In this document: one piece after another, positions 1 to 12,432 of the stretch
Numbering within the stretch: the stretch's first letter is position 1
Layout: each line of letters starts with the position of its first letter
Source of the DNA: Geodermatophilus dictyosporus
Lineage (GTDB): Bacteria > Actinomycetota > Actinomycetes > Mycobacteriales > Geodermatophilaceae
Assembly (NCBI RefSeq): GCF_900115505.1
Contig: NZ_FOWQ01000012.1
Span: forward strand, 83,260 to 147,259
Length of the DNA: 64,000 nt
Direction of reading: 5' to 3'
The notes under the pieces: generated by a model
What the model was told of the DNA's origin: nothing
What the model saw: the letters and a program-made list of their open reading frames with translations, nothing else
Databases searched by the model: none
Translations under genes and position numbers: made by a program

Positions 1-1
1 C

Positions 2-1261
2 GAGGGCACCGTGTGGGCCGTGGCCGACGTCCCCGTCGTGCTCGACGGCGCCACCGTGACGACGGACGACGAGGGGCAGGCGACCTTCGCCCTCGGCGCC
101 CGCACCAGCCTGGCCGGCCTCGACCTGGCCCCGACCGTGCCGCTGGCCGACGGGCGGTACGTGCTCACCGTCCAGCTCACCCGCGACGGCGCGCCGCTCG
201 GCACCACGCGCGCGGCCCCGCTGCTGGTCGGCTCCGGCGCCCAGGCCGGTCCCGGCACGGGCGGGGACGAGGGCGGCTCCGGCACCCCGGACACCGGCAC
301 CCCTGACACCGGCACCACGCCCGGCACCACGCCCGGCACCACGCCCGGCACTGGCGACGGCGGCACGGGCACCGGCGACGGCGGGACGGGCACGCCGGGT
401 ACGGGCGACCCCGGTGCCGGCACGCCCGACACCGGCAACGGCTCCGGCGGCTCCGGCGGCTCGGGCACCGGGGACCCTGGCGACGGCGGCACGGGCACCC
501 CCGGTACCGGGGACCCCGGCGCCGGCACGCCCGACACCGGCAACGGCTCCGGTGACTCCGGTGACTCCGGTGGCTCCGGGGAGGGCAGCGCGCCCTCGCC
601 CGTTGTGCCGGGCACCCCCGCTCCCGGCGGCACCCCGCCGCCGTCGGGCAGCGGCGGGACGCCCTCGCCGGGCGAGGGCGGCGAGCTCACCTTCCCCGCC
701 CGCGGGCAGTTCCGGATCACCTCGATCAGCCCGGTGCGGGTCAGCGTGGACGGCGGCACCCAGGTGCGCATCACCGGCGAGGCCCTGCCGGACGGGGCGC
801 GGGTGCTCGTGGGTACGACCGGCGCGGCACAGGTGGTCAGGAGCACCACCACCGAGCTGGTGTTCCGCGCACCGGCCCGCGTGGTCGGGCGGTACGACGT
901 GACGGTCTTCGCCCCCGACGGCCGCCTCCAGGTGCTCGGCCTCGTCCTGGAGTACGTCGACACCACGTCCGGCGGGACCGCACCGGCACCCGGTCCGGGC
1001 GGGACCACGCCGGCACCCGCGCCGGCACCGGCACCCACCCCGGCACCGGCTCCCGACCCGGCACCGGCACCGGCACCGAGCCCCGCGCCGGCACCGAGCC
1101 CCGCGCCGGCACCCGGACCGGCGGCCGGCGACCGGTCCGACGTCCGGACCGGCCCGGCCGGGCAGCGCCTGGTGCGCTCCGCCCGCCTGGCCGCGCTCCC
1201 CGCGTCGGTCTGGGCGCAGGACTGCTCGTCGTCCTGCCGCGGCGTCGTCCTGGACGCCTGA
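2..1261 (+). CDS. Repeat-rich IPT/TIG-domain protein, 5' end outside the window
   Basis: The frame is open from base 2, so the gene starts upstream of the window. A Gly/Thr/Pro/Asp linker (about nt 240-690) contains two near-identical copies of a unit GDGGTGTPGTGDPGAGTPDT followed by GNGSG. It is followed by an IPT/TIG-like beta-sandwich (about nt 710-960, ITSISPVRVSVDGGTQVRIT), then an alternating Pro-Ala stretch and a C-terminal tail ending in a Cys pair (DCSSSC). IPT/TIG folds occur in surface and extracellular binding proteins, and such linkers usually span the cell wall, so a secreted or wall-associated role is inferred. No catalytic motif is visible, the N-terminus is missing, and the specific function is unknown. 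Confidence 0.75.
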   Translation, partial: EGTVWAVADVPVVLDGATVTTDDEGQATFALGARTSLAGLDLAPTVPLADGRYVLTVQLTRDGAPLGTTRAAPLLVGSGAQAGPGTGGDEGGSGTPDTGTPDTGTTPGTTPGTTPGTGDGGTGTGDGGTGTPGTGDPGAGTPDTGNGSGGSGGSGTGDPGDGGTGTPGTGDPGAGTPDTGNGSGDSGDSGGSGEGSAPSPVVPGTPAPGGTPPPSGSGGTPSPGEGGELTFPARGQFRITSISPVRVSVDGGTQVRITGEALPDGARVLVGTTGAAQVVRSTTTELVFRAPARVVGRYDVTVFAPDGRLQVLGLVLEYVDTTSGGTAPAPGPGGTTPAPAPAPAPTPAPAPDPAPAPAPSPAPAPSPAPAPGPAAGDRSDVRTGPAGQRLVRSARLAALPASVWAQDCSSSCRGVVLDA

Positions 1262-1266
1262 GGGCC

Positions 1267-1305
1267 GGGTCGGGCCGGGGGCCCTCACCGCCCCCGGCCC
1301 GGCCC
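1267..1305 (+). terminator. Strong GC hairpin after the IPT/TIG gene
   Basis: A 16-bp stem (1267-1282 with 1290-1305, one G-U type position) closes a 7-nt loop a few bases after the stop codon. There is no T-tract, which is usual for terminators in high-GC actinobacteria. Confidence 0.7.
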
Positions 1306-1374
1306 GCTCGGCTGACGTCCGACCGCCGCCTGCCGACACCTGGCGCACGACCCACCCGAGGCGGGAGGACCCGC

Positions 1375-1610
1375 GTGCCGGAGACCATCCCGCGGACGAC
1401 CGCACGACGCGAGGCCCGTACGACCGTCCGCCCGACCGGGGAGGGGCGCACCTTCTCGGCGGAGGAGCTGGTCGTCTCCAAGACCGACCCGCGCGGCGTG
1501 ATCACCTACGCCAACGACGTCTTCCTCAGGGTCGGCGCCCACACCCTCGACGAATGGCTGAGCGGCTGCGGTCGGAGGCCACCGGCTTCCTGGCCGACAT
1601 GCGCCGCTGA
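1375..1610 (+). pseudogene. Remnant of a small PAS-domain gene (internal deletion plus frameshift)
   Basis: A GTG start behind a GGAGGA site opens a reading frame typical of an energy-sensing PAS protein: FSAEELVVSKTDPRGVITYA then NDVFLRV. Homology stops abruptly after LDEWL. The next recognisable piece, MAERLRSEATGFLADMRR and a stop at 1608-1610, lies in another frame and looks like the C-terminal end of the same family. The middle of the PAS fold is therefore missing and the two ends are out of frame. The original frame runs on into the kinase downstream, which would wrongly lengthen that gene. A sequencing error alone could explain the frameshift but not the missing middle. Confidence 0.7.
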
Positions 1611-1764
1611 GCCCCGGGGCGCCGGGTGCGGGTCCCCGCCGCACCCGGCGGCCGCATGTACCGTGACCGTCAGTGCGGCGGCCGGTCGGCCGCCCGGTCC
1701 TGACGTCGGGCGGGGTCCCCGCGCCCTGGCGTGCGCGCGGGGAGGGGTCGTCCTGGAGGTGCGC

Positions 1765-4434
<2,670 letters not shown>

Positions 4435-4479
4435 ACGGTGCCGCGGCTTGCTACGCTGGTGGACGGCTCCAGGGCCACC

Positions 4480-4550
4480 GCGGGTGTAGTTCAATGGCAG
4501 AACATCAGCTTCCCAAGCTGACAGTGCGAGTTCGATTCTCGTCACCCGCT
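4480..4550 (+). tRNA. glyT: tRNA-Gly, anticodon CCC
   Basis: The acceptor arms GCGGGTG (4480-4486) and CACCCGC (4543-4549) pair, followed by discriminator T. The anticodon stem TCAGC/GCTGA carries a 7-nt loop TTCCCAA, giving anticodon CCC, and the T arm contains GTTCGATTC. The 3' CCA is not encoded. A possible -10 TACGCT lies at 4452-4457. The 3' half, from 4511, is duplicated at 6617, so this gene was an integration site. Confidence 0.95.
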
Positions 4551-4551
4551 C
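4511..4551 (+). repeat. Attachment-site repeat inside tRNA-Gly (att copy 1)
   Basis: These 41 bases (anticodon loop to just past the acceptor stem) are identical to 6617-6657. Identity fails immediately on both sides (4510 T versus 6616 C; 4552 C versus 6658 T). Duplication of a tRNA 3' half is the classic footprint of tyrosine-recombinase integration. Confidence 0.9.
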
Positions 4552-4831
4552 CGTAGAGCCGCAGGCCAGCGGCCTGTTGGTCCTCTGTAGAAGTTCTGTA
4601 GGACTACTTGACAGACCTCTCTGCACCGCTCGTGACCCTGGTCTTCCGCTCGTTGGGTCATGAGTAGGTCACGCTGGGGCCACCGTATGACCTGGTGAGC
4701 GCCCCAGCCGCTGGTGGTTGCGGCCCCCGCGACTCCGCGCCTGGCCGCTGTCCCAAAGCGGCCCACTCAGGGACAGCCGGGACGTCTTGCGGGTCGTGCT
4801 CTCGTCGGGGACGGGCGGCCGGGGGCAGTCG

Positions 4832-5239
4832 TCAGCCTGCGGCCGTCGCGGCCGGTGCCTCGGTCCCTGCGTCGCCGGCCGGGCCGGCGTAGGGGTTGTC
4901 GATGATGTAAAGCCACCCGCCGTCGGGCTGGCGTTGAGCAACCTCGGCCGTGATCGCCGACATGGACTCGCCTCCGGCGGTGAGTGTCCACTTGTTGCTC
5001 AGGATGGCCAGATCACCCGCCTCGATGATGTATCGGGTGGTCACAGTCATGCGGCCCTTCATGGCGCACACCTGGATGACCTGCTCGCGGATGGCCTCGT
5101 GGCCCGTGATCGTCGAGCCGTCAGGCAAGACCATATGGGCGTTCTGGGCGTACAGGCCGACAAAGCCCTCGACGTCCTCCTTGTTGATCGTCCGCTTGAC
5201 GGCCGAGTGGATGTCCTCGAGGGCCAAGCCGTGTGCCAT
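4832..5239 (-). CDS. SnoaL-like / DUF4440 family protein
   Basis: The protein has 135 aa. The ATG at 5239 is chosen because AGGTG lies a few bases upstream and the family's N-terminal helix (LEDIHSAVKRTINKEDVEGF) begins there; the longer open frame upstream is low quality. The pattern of a helix, FVGLYAQNAHMVLPDGSTIT, GHEAIREQV, then a strand-rich half ending EVAQRQPDGGWLYIIDNPY matches the NTF2/SnoaL fold, in which a cone-shaped cavity binds a small ligand. Members include ketosteroid-isomerase-like enzymes and many uncharacterised detoxification or stress proteins. The substrate cannot be told. It lies within the tRNA-anchored remnant and is cargo by position. Confidence 0.75.
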   Translation of the reverse strand: MAHGLALEDIHSAVKRTINKEDVEGFVGLYAQNAHMVLPDGSTITGHEAIREQVIQVCAMKGRMTVTTRYIIEAGDLAILSNKWTLTAGGESMSAITAEVAQRQPDGGWLYIIDNPYAGPAGDAGTEAPAATAAG

Positions 5240-5567
5240 GGAGTCACCTGTCAGCAGGAGGACGGGCCGGACGGACCGTAAGCCCATTCTTGACGCCGAG
5301 ATGGGCGCGGTCTCGCGTCGCCTCTCCGGCCGGGGCTCCCGCGCATGTTGATGACCCCCCGCGGCCGACACCGCTCGCTGAGCAACCCCCAGGAGTCCGA
5401 AGCGATCTGACTGTCTCTGAAGCCGCATTCAGGGTCATTTACGTCCAGCCGACGTTGTCCCAGGTCCGTTGCTGGGTGGGTCCCTCAGCGGCTCACCAAG
5501 GGCTAGCACGGAAGTGGCACGAGGTGGAGAGTCAGGCGCTCATCCGATTCCCCCGGAGGACTGTTCC
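5240..5567. other. Gap between the two divergent cargo genes
   Basis: Shared upstream region of the minus-strand SnoaL-like gene and the plus-strand ABM-like gene. It should hold both promoters, but I see no convincing -35/-10 pair, repeat or small gene. Its lower GC content fits foreign origin. Confidence 0.4.
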
Positions 5568-5858
5568 ATGTACCTGCGACTCTCTCGCGCGACCTTCGAC
5601 CCCGGCACCATGAGCGACGAGCAGATCACCGTCCTGGATCAGGGAGTTGCGGACGCACTCAAGACGCAGCCGGGCTTCATCTCCTACCAGAGCGGGGTGA
5701 ACCGTCAGGCTGGCACCATGGTGGCGATCAGCACCTGGCAGGACGAAGAGTCGGCCAACTTCCCCCGAGAGGCTCTCGGCGGAGTCATCCCCAAGGCCAT
5801 GGACCTCGGCCTCCGGATGGAAGCTCCCGAGATGTACGACCTGGGCGTCACAGCCTGA
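5568..5858 (+). CDS. Small ABM-like (dimeric alpha/beta barrel) protein
   Basis: The protein has 96 aa with an ATG start behind GGAGGA (5555-5560). The arrangement of a beta strand (MYLRLSRATF), a helix (SDEQITVLDQGVADALKTQ), PGFISYQSGVNRQAGTMVAI, then STWQDEESANF resembles antibiotic-biosynthesis-monooxygenase / ferredoxin-like dimeric barrels: the 'PGF' turn and the 'ISTWQDEE' strand-helix step are typical. Such proteins act as small cofactor-free oxygenases or ligand-binding dimers. The substrate is unknown. It is part of the remnant between the att repeats. Confidence 0.65.
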   Translation: MYLRLSRATFDPGTMSDEQITVLDQGVADALKTQPGFISYQSGVNRQAGTMVAISTWQDEESANFPREALGGVIPKAMDLGLRMEAPEMYDLGVTA

Positions 5859-5890
5859 CTTGGGGGCCGACCCCAAGAAGACGTTGCGGA

Positions 5891-6616
5891 ACGCTGTGGG
5901 CGCTGGTCGAGCCGCTGATCCCACCGCACAGGCCCGCTGTGCACGGGCGCACCGGCCGGCCCCGCACGGCTGACCGGGACGTGCTCGAGGGCATCGCGTT
6001 CGTGCTGTCGCACGGATCGGCTGGACCAAGCTGCCCGGCGAGTTGGGCTACGGGTCGGGCTGGACCTGCTGGCGGCGGATGCACGAGTGGGCCGAGGCCG
6101 GCGTCTTCGACCGACTGCACACCGTCGTGCTCCACCGGCTCGGCGAGCAGGGCCGACTGGACTGGTCGCGGGCCAGCCTCGACAGAGTCAGCGTCCGGGC
6201 GAGAAGGGGGGGGTGAGCTGACCGGCCCCAACCCCACCGACCGGGCCAAGGCCGGCAGCAAGTACCACCTGCTCGTCGACGCGCACGGACCACCGCTCAA
6301 CGTGGCCGTCTCCGGTGCCAACCGGCACGACAGCCCCTTCGTCGAACCGCTCCTCGACGGCATGCCGGCGATCCGCCGCGGCGGCCGCGGCCACCCACAC
6401 CGCCGACCGCTGAAGCTGCACGGGGACAAGGGCTATGACAACCCGCGGGTGCGCCGCTACCTGCGCCGCCGCGGCATCACCGCGAGGATCGCCCGCCTCG
6501 GCCGGGACTCCAGCGCTCGCCGCGGCCGGCCCCGCGGGGTCGTCCAACGAACCCTGGGCTGGCTGCTGCCCTACAAACGCCTCCCGCTGCGCTACGACCG
6601 CGTGATGATCGGCAGC
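5891..6616 (+). pseudogene. IS5-family (DUF4096/DDE) transposase, frameshifted and 3'-truncated
   Basis: Recognisable pieces in order: LWALVEPLIPP, GRTGRPRTADRDVLEGIAFV, then in a second frame GWTKLPGELGYGSGWTCWRR and LDWSRASLDRVSVRA, then back in the first frame GGELTGPNPTDRAKAGSKYH, HGDKGYDNPRVRRYLRRRGI and LPLRYDR. The frame changes near 6010 and again in a run of G near 6206. After LPLRYDR the usual C-terminal end is replaced by the second att repeat, so the insertion sequence was cut when the flanking junction formed. Terminal inverted repeats were not identified. It cannot make an active transposase. Confidence 0.85.
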
Positions 6617-6657
6617 TCCCAAGCTGACAGTGCGAGTTCGATTCTCGTCACCCGCTC
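6617..6657 (+). repeat. Attachment-site repeat (att copy 2, tRNA-Gly 3' half)
   Basis: Perfect copy of 4511-4551 without the 5' half of the tRNA, so it is not a functional tRNA. It marks the far end of the integrated remnant and directly abuts the truncated transposase. Confidence 0.9.
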
Positions 6658-6791
6658 TCCCCTTCCGCCGGGGCGAGTCGCCTCCCTCCACTGGCCTGCC
6701 ACGAGCCCGTCGACGTCTGATGACTCTGTCTCTCCGCGCTTCACCGTCTTGACCTGCGGGAACTGTCTTACCCCGGTCGTAAGTTCGGCTC

Positions 6792-8270
6792 GTGGAGGAG
6801 ATCGGGGAGGACGCGCCGCCGGTGGGCGGTCTCCTCGGCCTGCTCGTCGCCGAGTCGCCGGAGGTGCGGCGGCTGCCGGTGGCGTTGCTGTCGCGGGAGC
6901 AGAAGGCCGCCGAGTTGGTCCGGGTGCAGGCGGTCAAGGCGATGACCGCTGCCTACGAGGCGGAGCTGGTGCTGGGTCTGGCCGACGACAGTCCCGACGA
7001 CCTGGACCCGGCGCCCGGGACGCCTGGTATCAAGCGGGAGTCGTGGGCGCCTGACCCGGAGCTGCCGGGCGTGAGCGAGTTTTTCACCGCGGAGTTGGCG
7101 GTGGTGCTGAACTGCGGGCGCCGCAGCGCCTCCCTGCTGGCGCACCGGGCGTGGGTCTACCGCGAGTCGCTGCCCGGCACCTGGACGGCACTCGCGGAGG
7201 GTGTGCTGGACGAGGCGCGGGCGAAGGTGCTCGTCGACGTGCTGCAGCACACCGACCCGGCGGTGGCCCGGCAGGTGGAGTCCCAGCTGCTGCCCCAGGC
7301 CACCGGCTGGACCACGCACACCCTGCGCAAGCGGGCCGTCGCCGCCCTCCTCGCTGTCGACGCGGACGCGGTCGATGCCCGGCGCAAGGACGCCGAGCGG
7401 CAGGCCGACGTGCGCGTCTACCCCTCCCCGCGCGAGGGCATGTCCACGCTGGCCGCCGATCTGCCGGCGCCGTGCTTCGACCTGGTCGACCAGCTCGCGG
7501 TCCTGCTCAAGCAGGACGGCGACGACCGGCCGATCGGGCAGCTGCGCGCCGCCGTGCTCGCCGACCTCGTCCAGCGGCCCTGGGACGACACCCGCCCGCC
7601 GGTCACCGCGCACCTGCAGCTGTCCGCCACCCTCAGCGCCCTGGCCGGCCACTCGAGCGAGGCCGGGGAGGTCAACGGGCTGCCGATCACCATCGGCCAC
7701 CTCCGCGACCTCCTCACCCGGCTCGACGCGCTGGGTGTCCGGACACCGGCGGGCGGGTCGGCGATCCTGGCGCTCACCGACGACGACGGCGCCCTCCGCG
7801 CCACCACCACCCTCGACCGGCTCCGCCGCCTGGCCAAGCGCGGCTGTGCCACCCACCCGGCCGTCGACTGCGGGTGCGCGGTGCTCGACCGGCCGGCCGA
7901 GGTCGACACCTACCAACCCAGCGCCGGGCAGCAGACGTTCGTGCACACCCGCGACCGCACCTGCCGCTTCCCCGGCTGCGGCCAGCGCGCCGGGTGGGCC
8001 GACGCCGACCACGTCATCGCGCACGCGCACGGCGGGCCCACCGACTGCGCCAACCTGTGCTGCCTGTGCCGCAGCCACCACCGGCTGAAGACCTTCGCCC
8101 CCGGCTGGCGCTTCCAGATGAGCCCCGACGGCGTGCTCATCGTGACCACCCCGTCGGGGATCACCCGCACGACGAAACCGCCGGGCGTGCGACGACCACC
8201 ACCGGACGACACCGGCCCACCGCCACCGACGCCGCCGACCGAGCCGGACGACGACCCACCACCGTTCTGA
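6792..8270 (+). CDS. DUF222 / 13E12-repeat family protein with C-terminal HNH domain
   Basis: The protein has 492 aa with a GTG start. The N-terminal two thirds is the alpha-helical DUF222 region (for example LNCGRRSASLLAHRAWVYRE, VLVDVLQHTDPAVARQVESQ). Near the C-terminus is an HNH nuclease fold with zinc-type cysteines: CRFPGCGQRAGWADADHVIA, then DCANLCCLCRSHHRLK. A Pro-rich acidic tail ends the protein. Actinobacterial genomes carry many such 13E12 paralogues, and in mycobacteria they serve as phage integration targets; their cellular role is not settled. An inverted repeat CTTAC-N7-GTAAG (6767-6783) sits just upstream of the start and could be an operator. It lies directly beside the att repeat but outside the bracketed remnant. 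Confidence 0.9.
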   Translation: MEEIGEDAPPVGGLLGLLVAESPEVRRLPVALLSREQKAAELVRVQAVKAMTAAYEAELVLGLADDSPDDLDPAPGTPGIKRESWAPDPELPGVSEFFTAELAVVLNCGRRSASLLAHRAWVYRESLPGTWTALAEGVLDEARAKVLVDVLQHTDPAVARQVESQLLPQATGWTTHTLRKRAVAALLAVDADAVDARRKDAERQADVRVYPSPREGMSTLAADLPAPCFDLVDQLAVLLKQDGDDRPIGQLRAAVLADLVQRPWDDTRPPVTAHLQLSATLSALAGHSSEAGEVNGLPITIGHLRDLLTRLDALGVRTPAGGSAILALTDDDGALRATTTLDRLRRLAKRGCATHPAVDCGCAVLDRPAEVDTYQPSAGQQTFVHTRDRTCRFPGCGQRAGWADADHVIAHAHGGPTDCANLCCLCRSHHRLKTFAPGWRFQMSPDGVLIVTTPSGITRTTKPPGVRRPPPDDTGPPPPTPPTEPDDDPPPF

Positions 8271-8370
8271 CCGGCGCAACGGGAGCGGCCGTCGACCTCC
8301 GTCGACCAGGCCGGAGCGGACACCCGACAACCCGGTTGTCCGTACCTCGTGCGGCTGCGAGGGTCGCCGC

Positions 8371-9075
8371 GTGCCCGAGCCCGGACAGCTGGCGTCGGTC
8401 CTGCGGACCTGGGCCGCGTGCGGCCTCGGGGACCAGGTGGCGGGCGCAGCGGCGCGGCGGACCGGCGCCGCGGCGGGCACCCACACCGTGGTGCTCGTCG
8501 AGGGGGCCAGCGACCACGAGGCCGTCCTCGCGGTCGCGGCCGCGCGTGGGCGCGACCTGGCCGCCGAGGGCGTGTGCGTCGTCTCCATGGGTGGGGCGAC
8601 CAACGTGCGCCGGTACCTGCCGCTCCTGGGGCCCGGCGGGCTCGACGTCCGTGCCGCCGGCCTCTACGACGCCGCGGAGGAGCCCGTCTTCCGGCAGGCA
8701 CTGGCCGCGCGAGAGCACGGGCAGGGGCACGGAGCCGCGACACCCCGGCCGGACCTGGCCCGGTCCGGCTTCTTCGCGTGCGTCGCCGACCTCGAGGAGG
8801 AGCTCATCCGGGCCGTGGGCACCGCCGGCGTCGAGGCGGTGGTCCGGGAGCTCGGCGAGTCGCGCGGGCTGGCCACGCTCCGCCACCAGCCCGCCCACCG
8901 GGGATGCTCCCCGGAGCAGCAGCTGCACCGGTTCCTGGGCACCACCAGCGGCCGCAAGGCCCGCTACGCGCGCGCCCTCGCCGAGCGGCTCGACCCGTCG
9001 TCGACGCCCGCGCCGCTCGAGCGCCTGCTCACCGCCACCCGGCTCAGTGCACCACCGGCACGCTCTCCAGGGTGA
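8371..9075 (+). CDS. Stand-alone TOPRIM (OLD-type) protein
   Basis: The protein has 234 aa from a GTG start. It contains a TOPRIM core: THTVVLVEGASDHEAV (about 37-52, with the conserved Glu), VVSMGGATNVRRYLPLLG, and FFACVADLEEELIRAVG with an acidic cluster corresponding to the second metal-binding motif. A conserved C-terminal block reads FLGTTSGRKARYARALAE. There is no ATPase domain, unlike full OLD nucleases. Such short proteins are often annotated as ATP-dependent endonucleases in actinobacteria, but only a nucleotidyl-transfer or hydrolysis fold can be supported. Its 3' end overlaps the convergent reductase gene by 32 bp. Confidence 0.8.
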   Translation: MPEPGQLASVLRTWAACGLGDQVAGAAARRTGAAAGTHTVVLVEGASDHEAVLAVAAARGRDLAAEGVCVVSMGGATNVRRYLPLLGPGGLDVRAAGLYDAAEEPVFRQALAAREHGQGHGAATPRPDLARSGFFACVADLEEELIRAVGTAGVEAVVRELGESRGLATLRHQPAHRGCSPEQQLHRFLGTTSGRKARYARALAERLDPSSTPAPLERLLTATRLSAPPARSPG

Positions 9076-9682
9076 ACTCGCCGCTGCGGAGCTCCCCCGC
9101 GCGCTCGTAGACGGCCGCGACCGCGCCCCGCGGCATGGCCGCCGACCACGACAGCCGCCAGGCCCCGGGCACGGCACCGTCGCCGAAGAGCCGCTTCCCG
9201 GGGCCGACGACGACCGGGTAGGTGAGCAGCCGCAGCTCGTCGACGAGGTCCTCGCGCAGCAGCGTCTGCACCAGCCCGGCGGAGCCGTGCACCTGCAGCT
9301 CCCCGCCGTCGCGGTCCTTGAGCGCGCGGACGGCCGACGGGACGTCGCCCTCGAGCAGCCGCGCGGTGCCGTCCCAGTCCACCGACGTCAGCGTCCTCGA
9401 GGCGACGTGCTTGGTCCTGCGGTTGAGCGCGGTGGCGATCGGGTCGCCGTCCTGCGGCGCGTGCGGCCACCAGGACTCGAAGATCTCGTAGGTCCTGCGG
9501 CCGAGGAGGAAGTCCTCCGCGCCGGCGAACCACCCGACGATCCGCTCGCCGGTCTCGTCGTCGAAGTACGGCGGCTGCCAGCCACCGGAGGCGAAGCCGC
9601 CCGAGGTGTCCTCGTCCGGAGCGCCGGGTGCCTGCACGACGCCGTCGAGGGTGAGGAAGGCGGTGACCACCAGCCTGCGCAC
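9044..9682 (-). CDS. Dihydrofolate-reductase-like (RibD C-terminal family) protein
   Basis: The protein has 212 aa. The GTG at 9682 is chosen for its AGGAG site and because the family motif VRRLVVTAFLTLDGVVQAPG begins there. Also visible are FLLGRRTYEIFESWWP, NRRTKHVASRTL and the C-terminal GSAGLVQTLLREDLVDELRL with PVVVGPGKRLF, all characteristic of YyaP/YwjB-type NADPH-binding reductases of the RibD C-terminal family. The physiological substrate of this subgroup is unknown. It converges on, and overlaps by 32 bp, the TOPRIM gene. Confidence 0.88.
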   Translation of the reverse strand: MRRLVVTAFLTLDGVVQAPGAPDEDTSGGFASGGWQPPYFDDETGERIVGWFAGAEDFLLGRRTYEIFESWWPHAPQDGDPIATALNRRTKHVASRTLTSVDWDGTARLLEGDVPSAVRALKDRDGGELQVHGSAGLVQTLLREDLVDELRLLTYPVVVGPGKRLFGDGAVPGAWRLSWSAAMPRGAVAAVYERAGELRSGEFTLESVPVVH

Positions 9683-9806
9683 GGGGAGCTCCTCTCGTGG
9701 GGGACACAGCGTCGACCGCCCACGGCGCACGGACTCATCGGTGCGACGGCGCTCACCGGGGTGACGGCGACCGATGAGTCCGCCGGCCGGCACCGGTCGT
9801 CAGGGC

Positions 9807-10070
9807 ATGAGGACGGCGGAGGTCGTGGCCGTGCCGGCGGTCGACGACGGCCCGGCCTGGGCGCAGGTGGCCCTGCTAGTGACCCGCGGGCACGCCGTCG
9901 TCGTCACCGTCCACCCGGAGGCAGCCGTCGACCTCGCCACCGTCGACCTGCTGGCGCGGTTGGTGCTGGCCGCCCGCCGCTCGGGCGGGCGGCTCGTCCT
10001 CGACCCGCCGCACCCGGGGCTGCGGCGGGTCGCCGGCCTGCTCGGCCTGCGCGAGGCCCTCGGCCTCTGA
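9807..10070 (+). CDS. Small STAS-like protein
   Basis: The protein has 87 aa from the ATG at 9807; an in-frame ATG at 9774 would add 11 residues. The pattern VVVTVHPEAAVDLATVDLLA, RSGGRLVLDPPHPGLRRVAG and LLGLREALGL resembles the second half of a STAS/anti-sigma-antagonist fold. The phosphorylatable Ser/Thr found in canonical antagonists (DSTG-type motif) is not present, so classical partner switching is doubtful. It is convergent with argG, separated by 6 bp. Confidence 0.6.
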   Translation: MRTAEVVAVPAVDDGPAWAQVALLVTRGHAVVVTVHPEAAVDLATVDLLARLVLAARRSGGRLVLDPPHPGLRRVAGLLGLREALGL

Positions 10071-10076
10071 GGGTGC

Positions 10077-12390
<2,314 letters not shown>

Positions 12391-12432
12391 ACCGCGACCG
12401 TACGTCCCGGGCGCGTCTGCCAGCCTGGCCGC

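Larger units (their letters stand above)
4552..6657. mobile_element. Small integrated-element remnant at tRNA-Gly(CCC)
   Basis: The 2.1-kb interval between the two 41-bp att repeats carries a SnoaL-like gene, a small ABM-like gene and a broken IS5-type transposase. No integrase, excisionase or replication gene is visible, so the element is a decayed island or a satellite that depended on recombinase supplied in trans. Base composition near 4551-4700 and 5000-5560 is visibly less GC-rich than the flanks. The first 280 bases contain no gene I can support. Confidence 0.75.

Noticed and set aside
1000..1120. Short direct repeats of CCGGCACC type that could resemble a CRISPR or tandem array
   Set aside because: They are codons for an alternating Pro-Ala stretch in an open reading frame; spacers are absent and no cas genes are near.
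4695..5281. Plus-strand open frames opposite the SnoaL-like gene
   Set aside because: They are antisense to a gene with clear fold homology and a ribosome-binding site, and have no recognisable motif.
6792..9075. HNH plus TOPRIM genes as a new two-gene defence system
   Set aside because: Both families occur separately and widely in actinobacteria, the genes are 100 bp apart without coupling, and nothing in the sequence ties them together.
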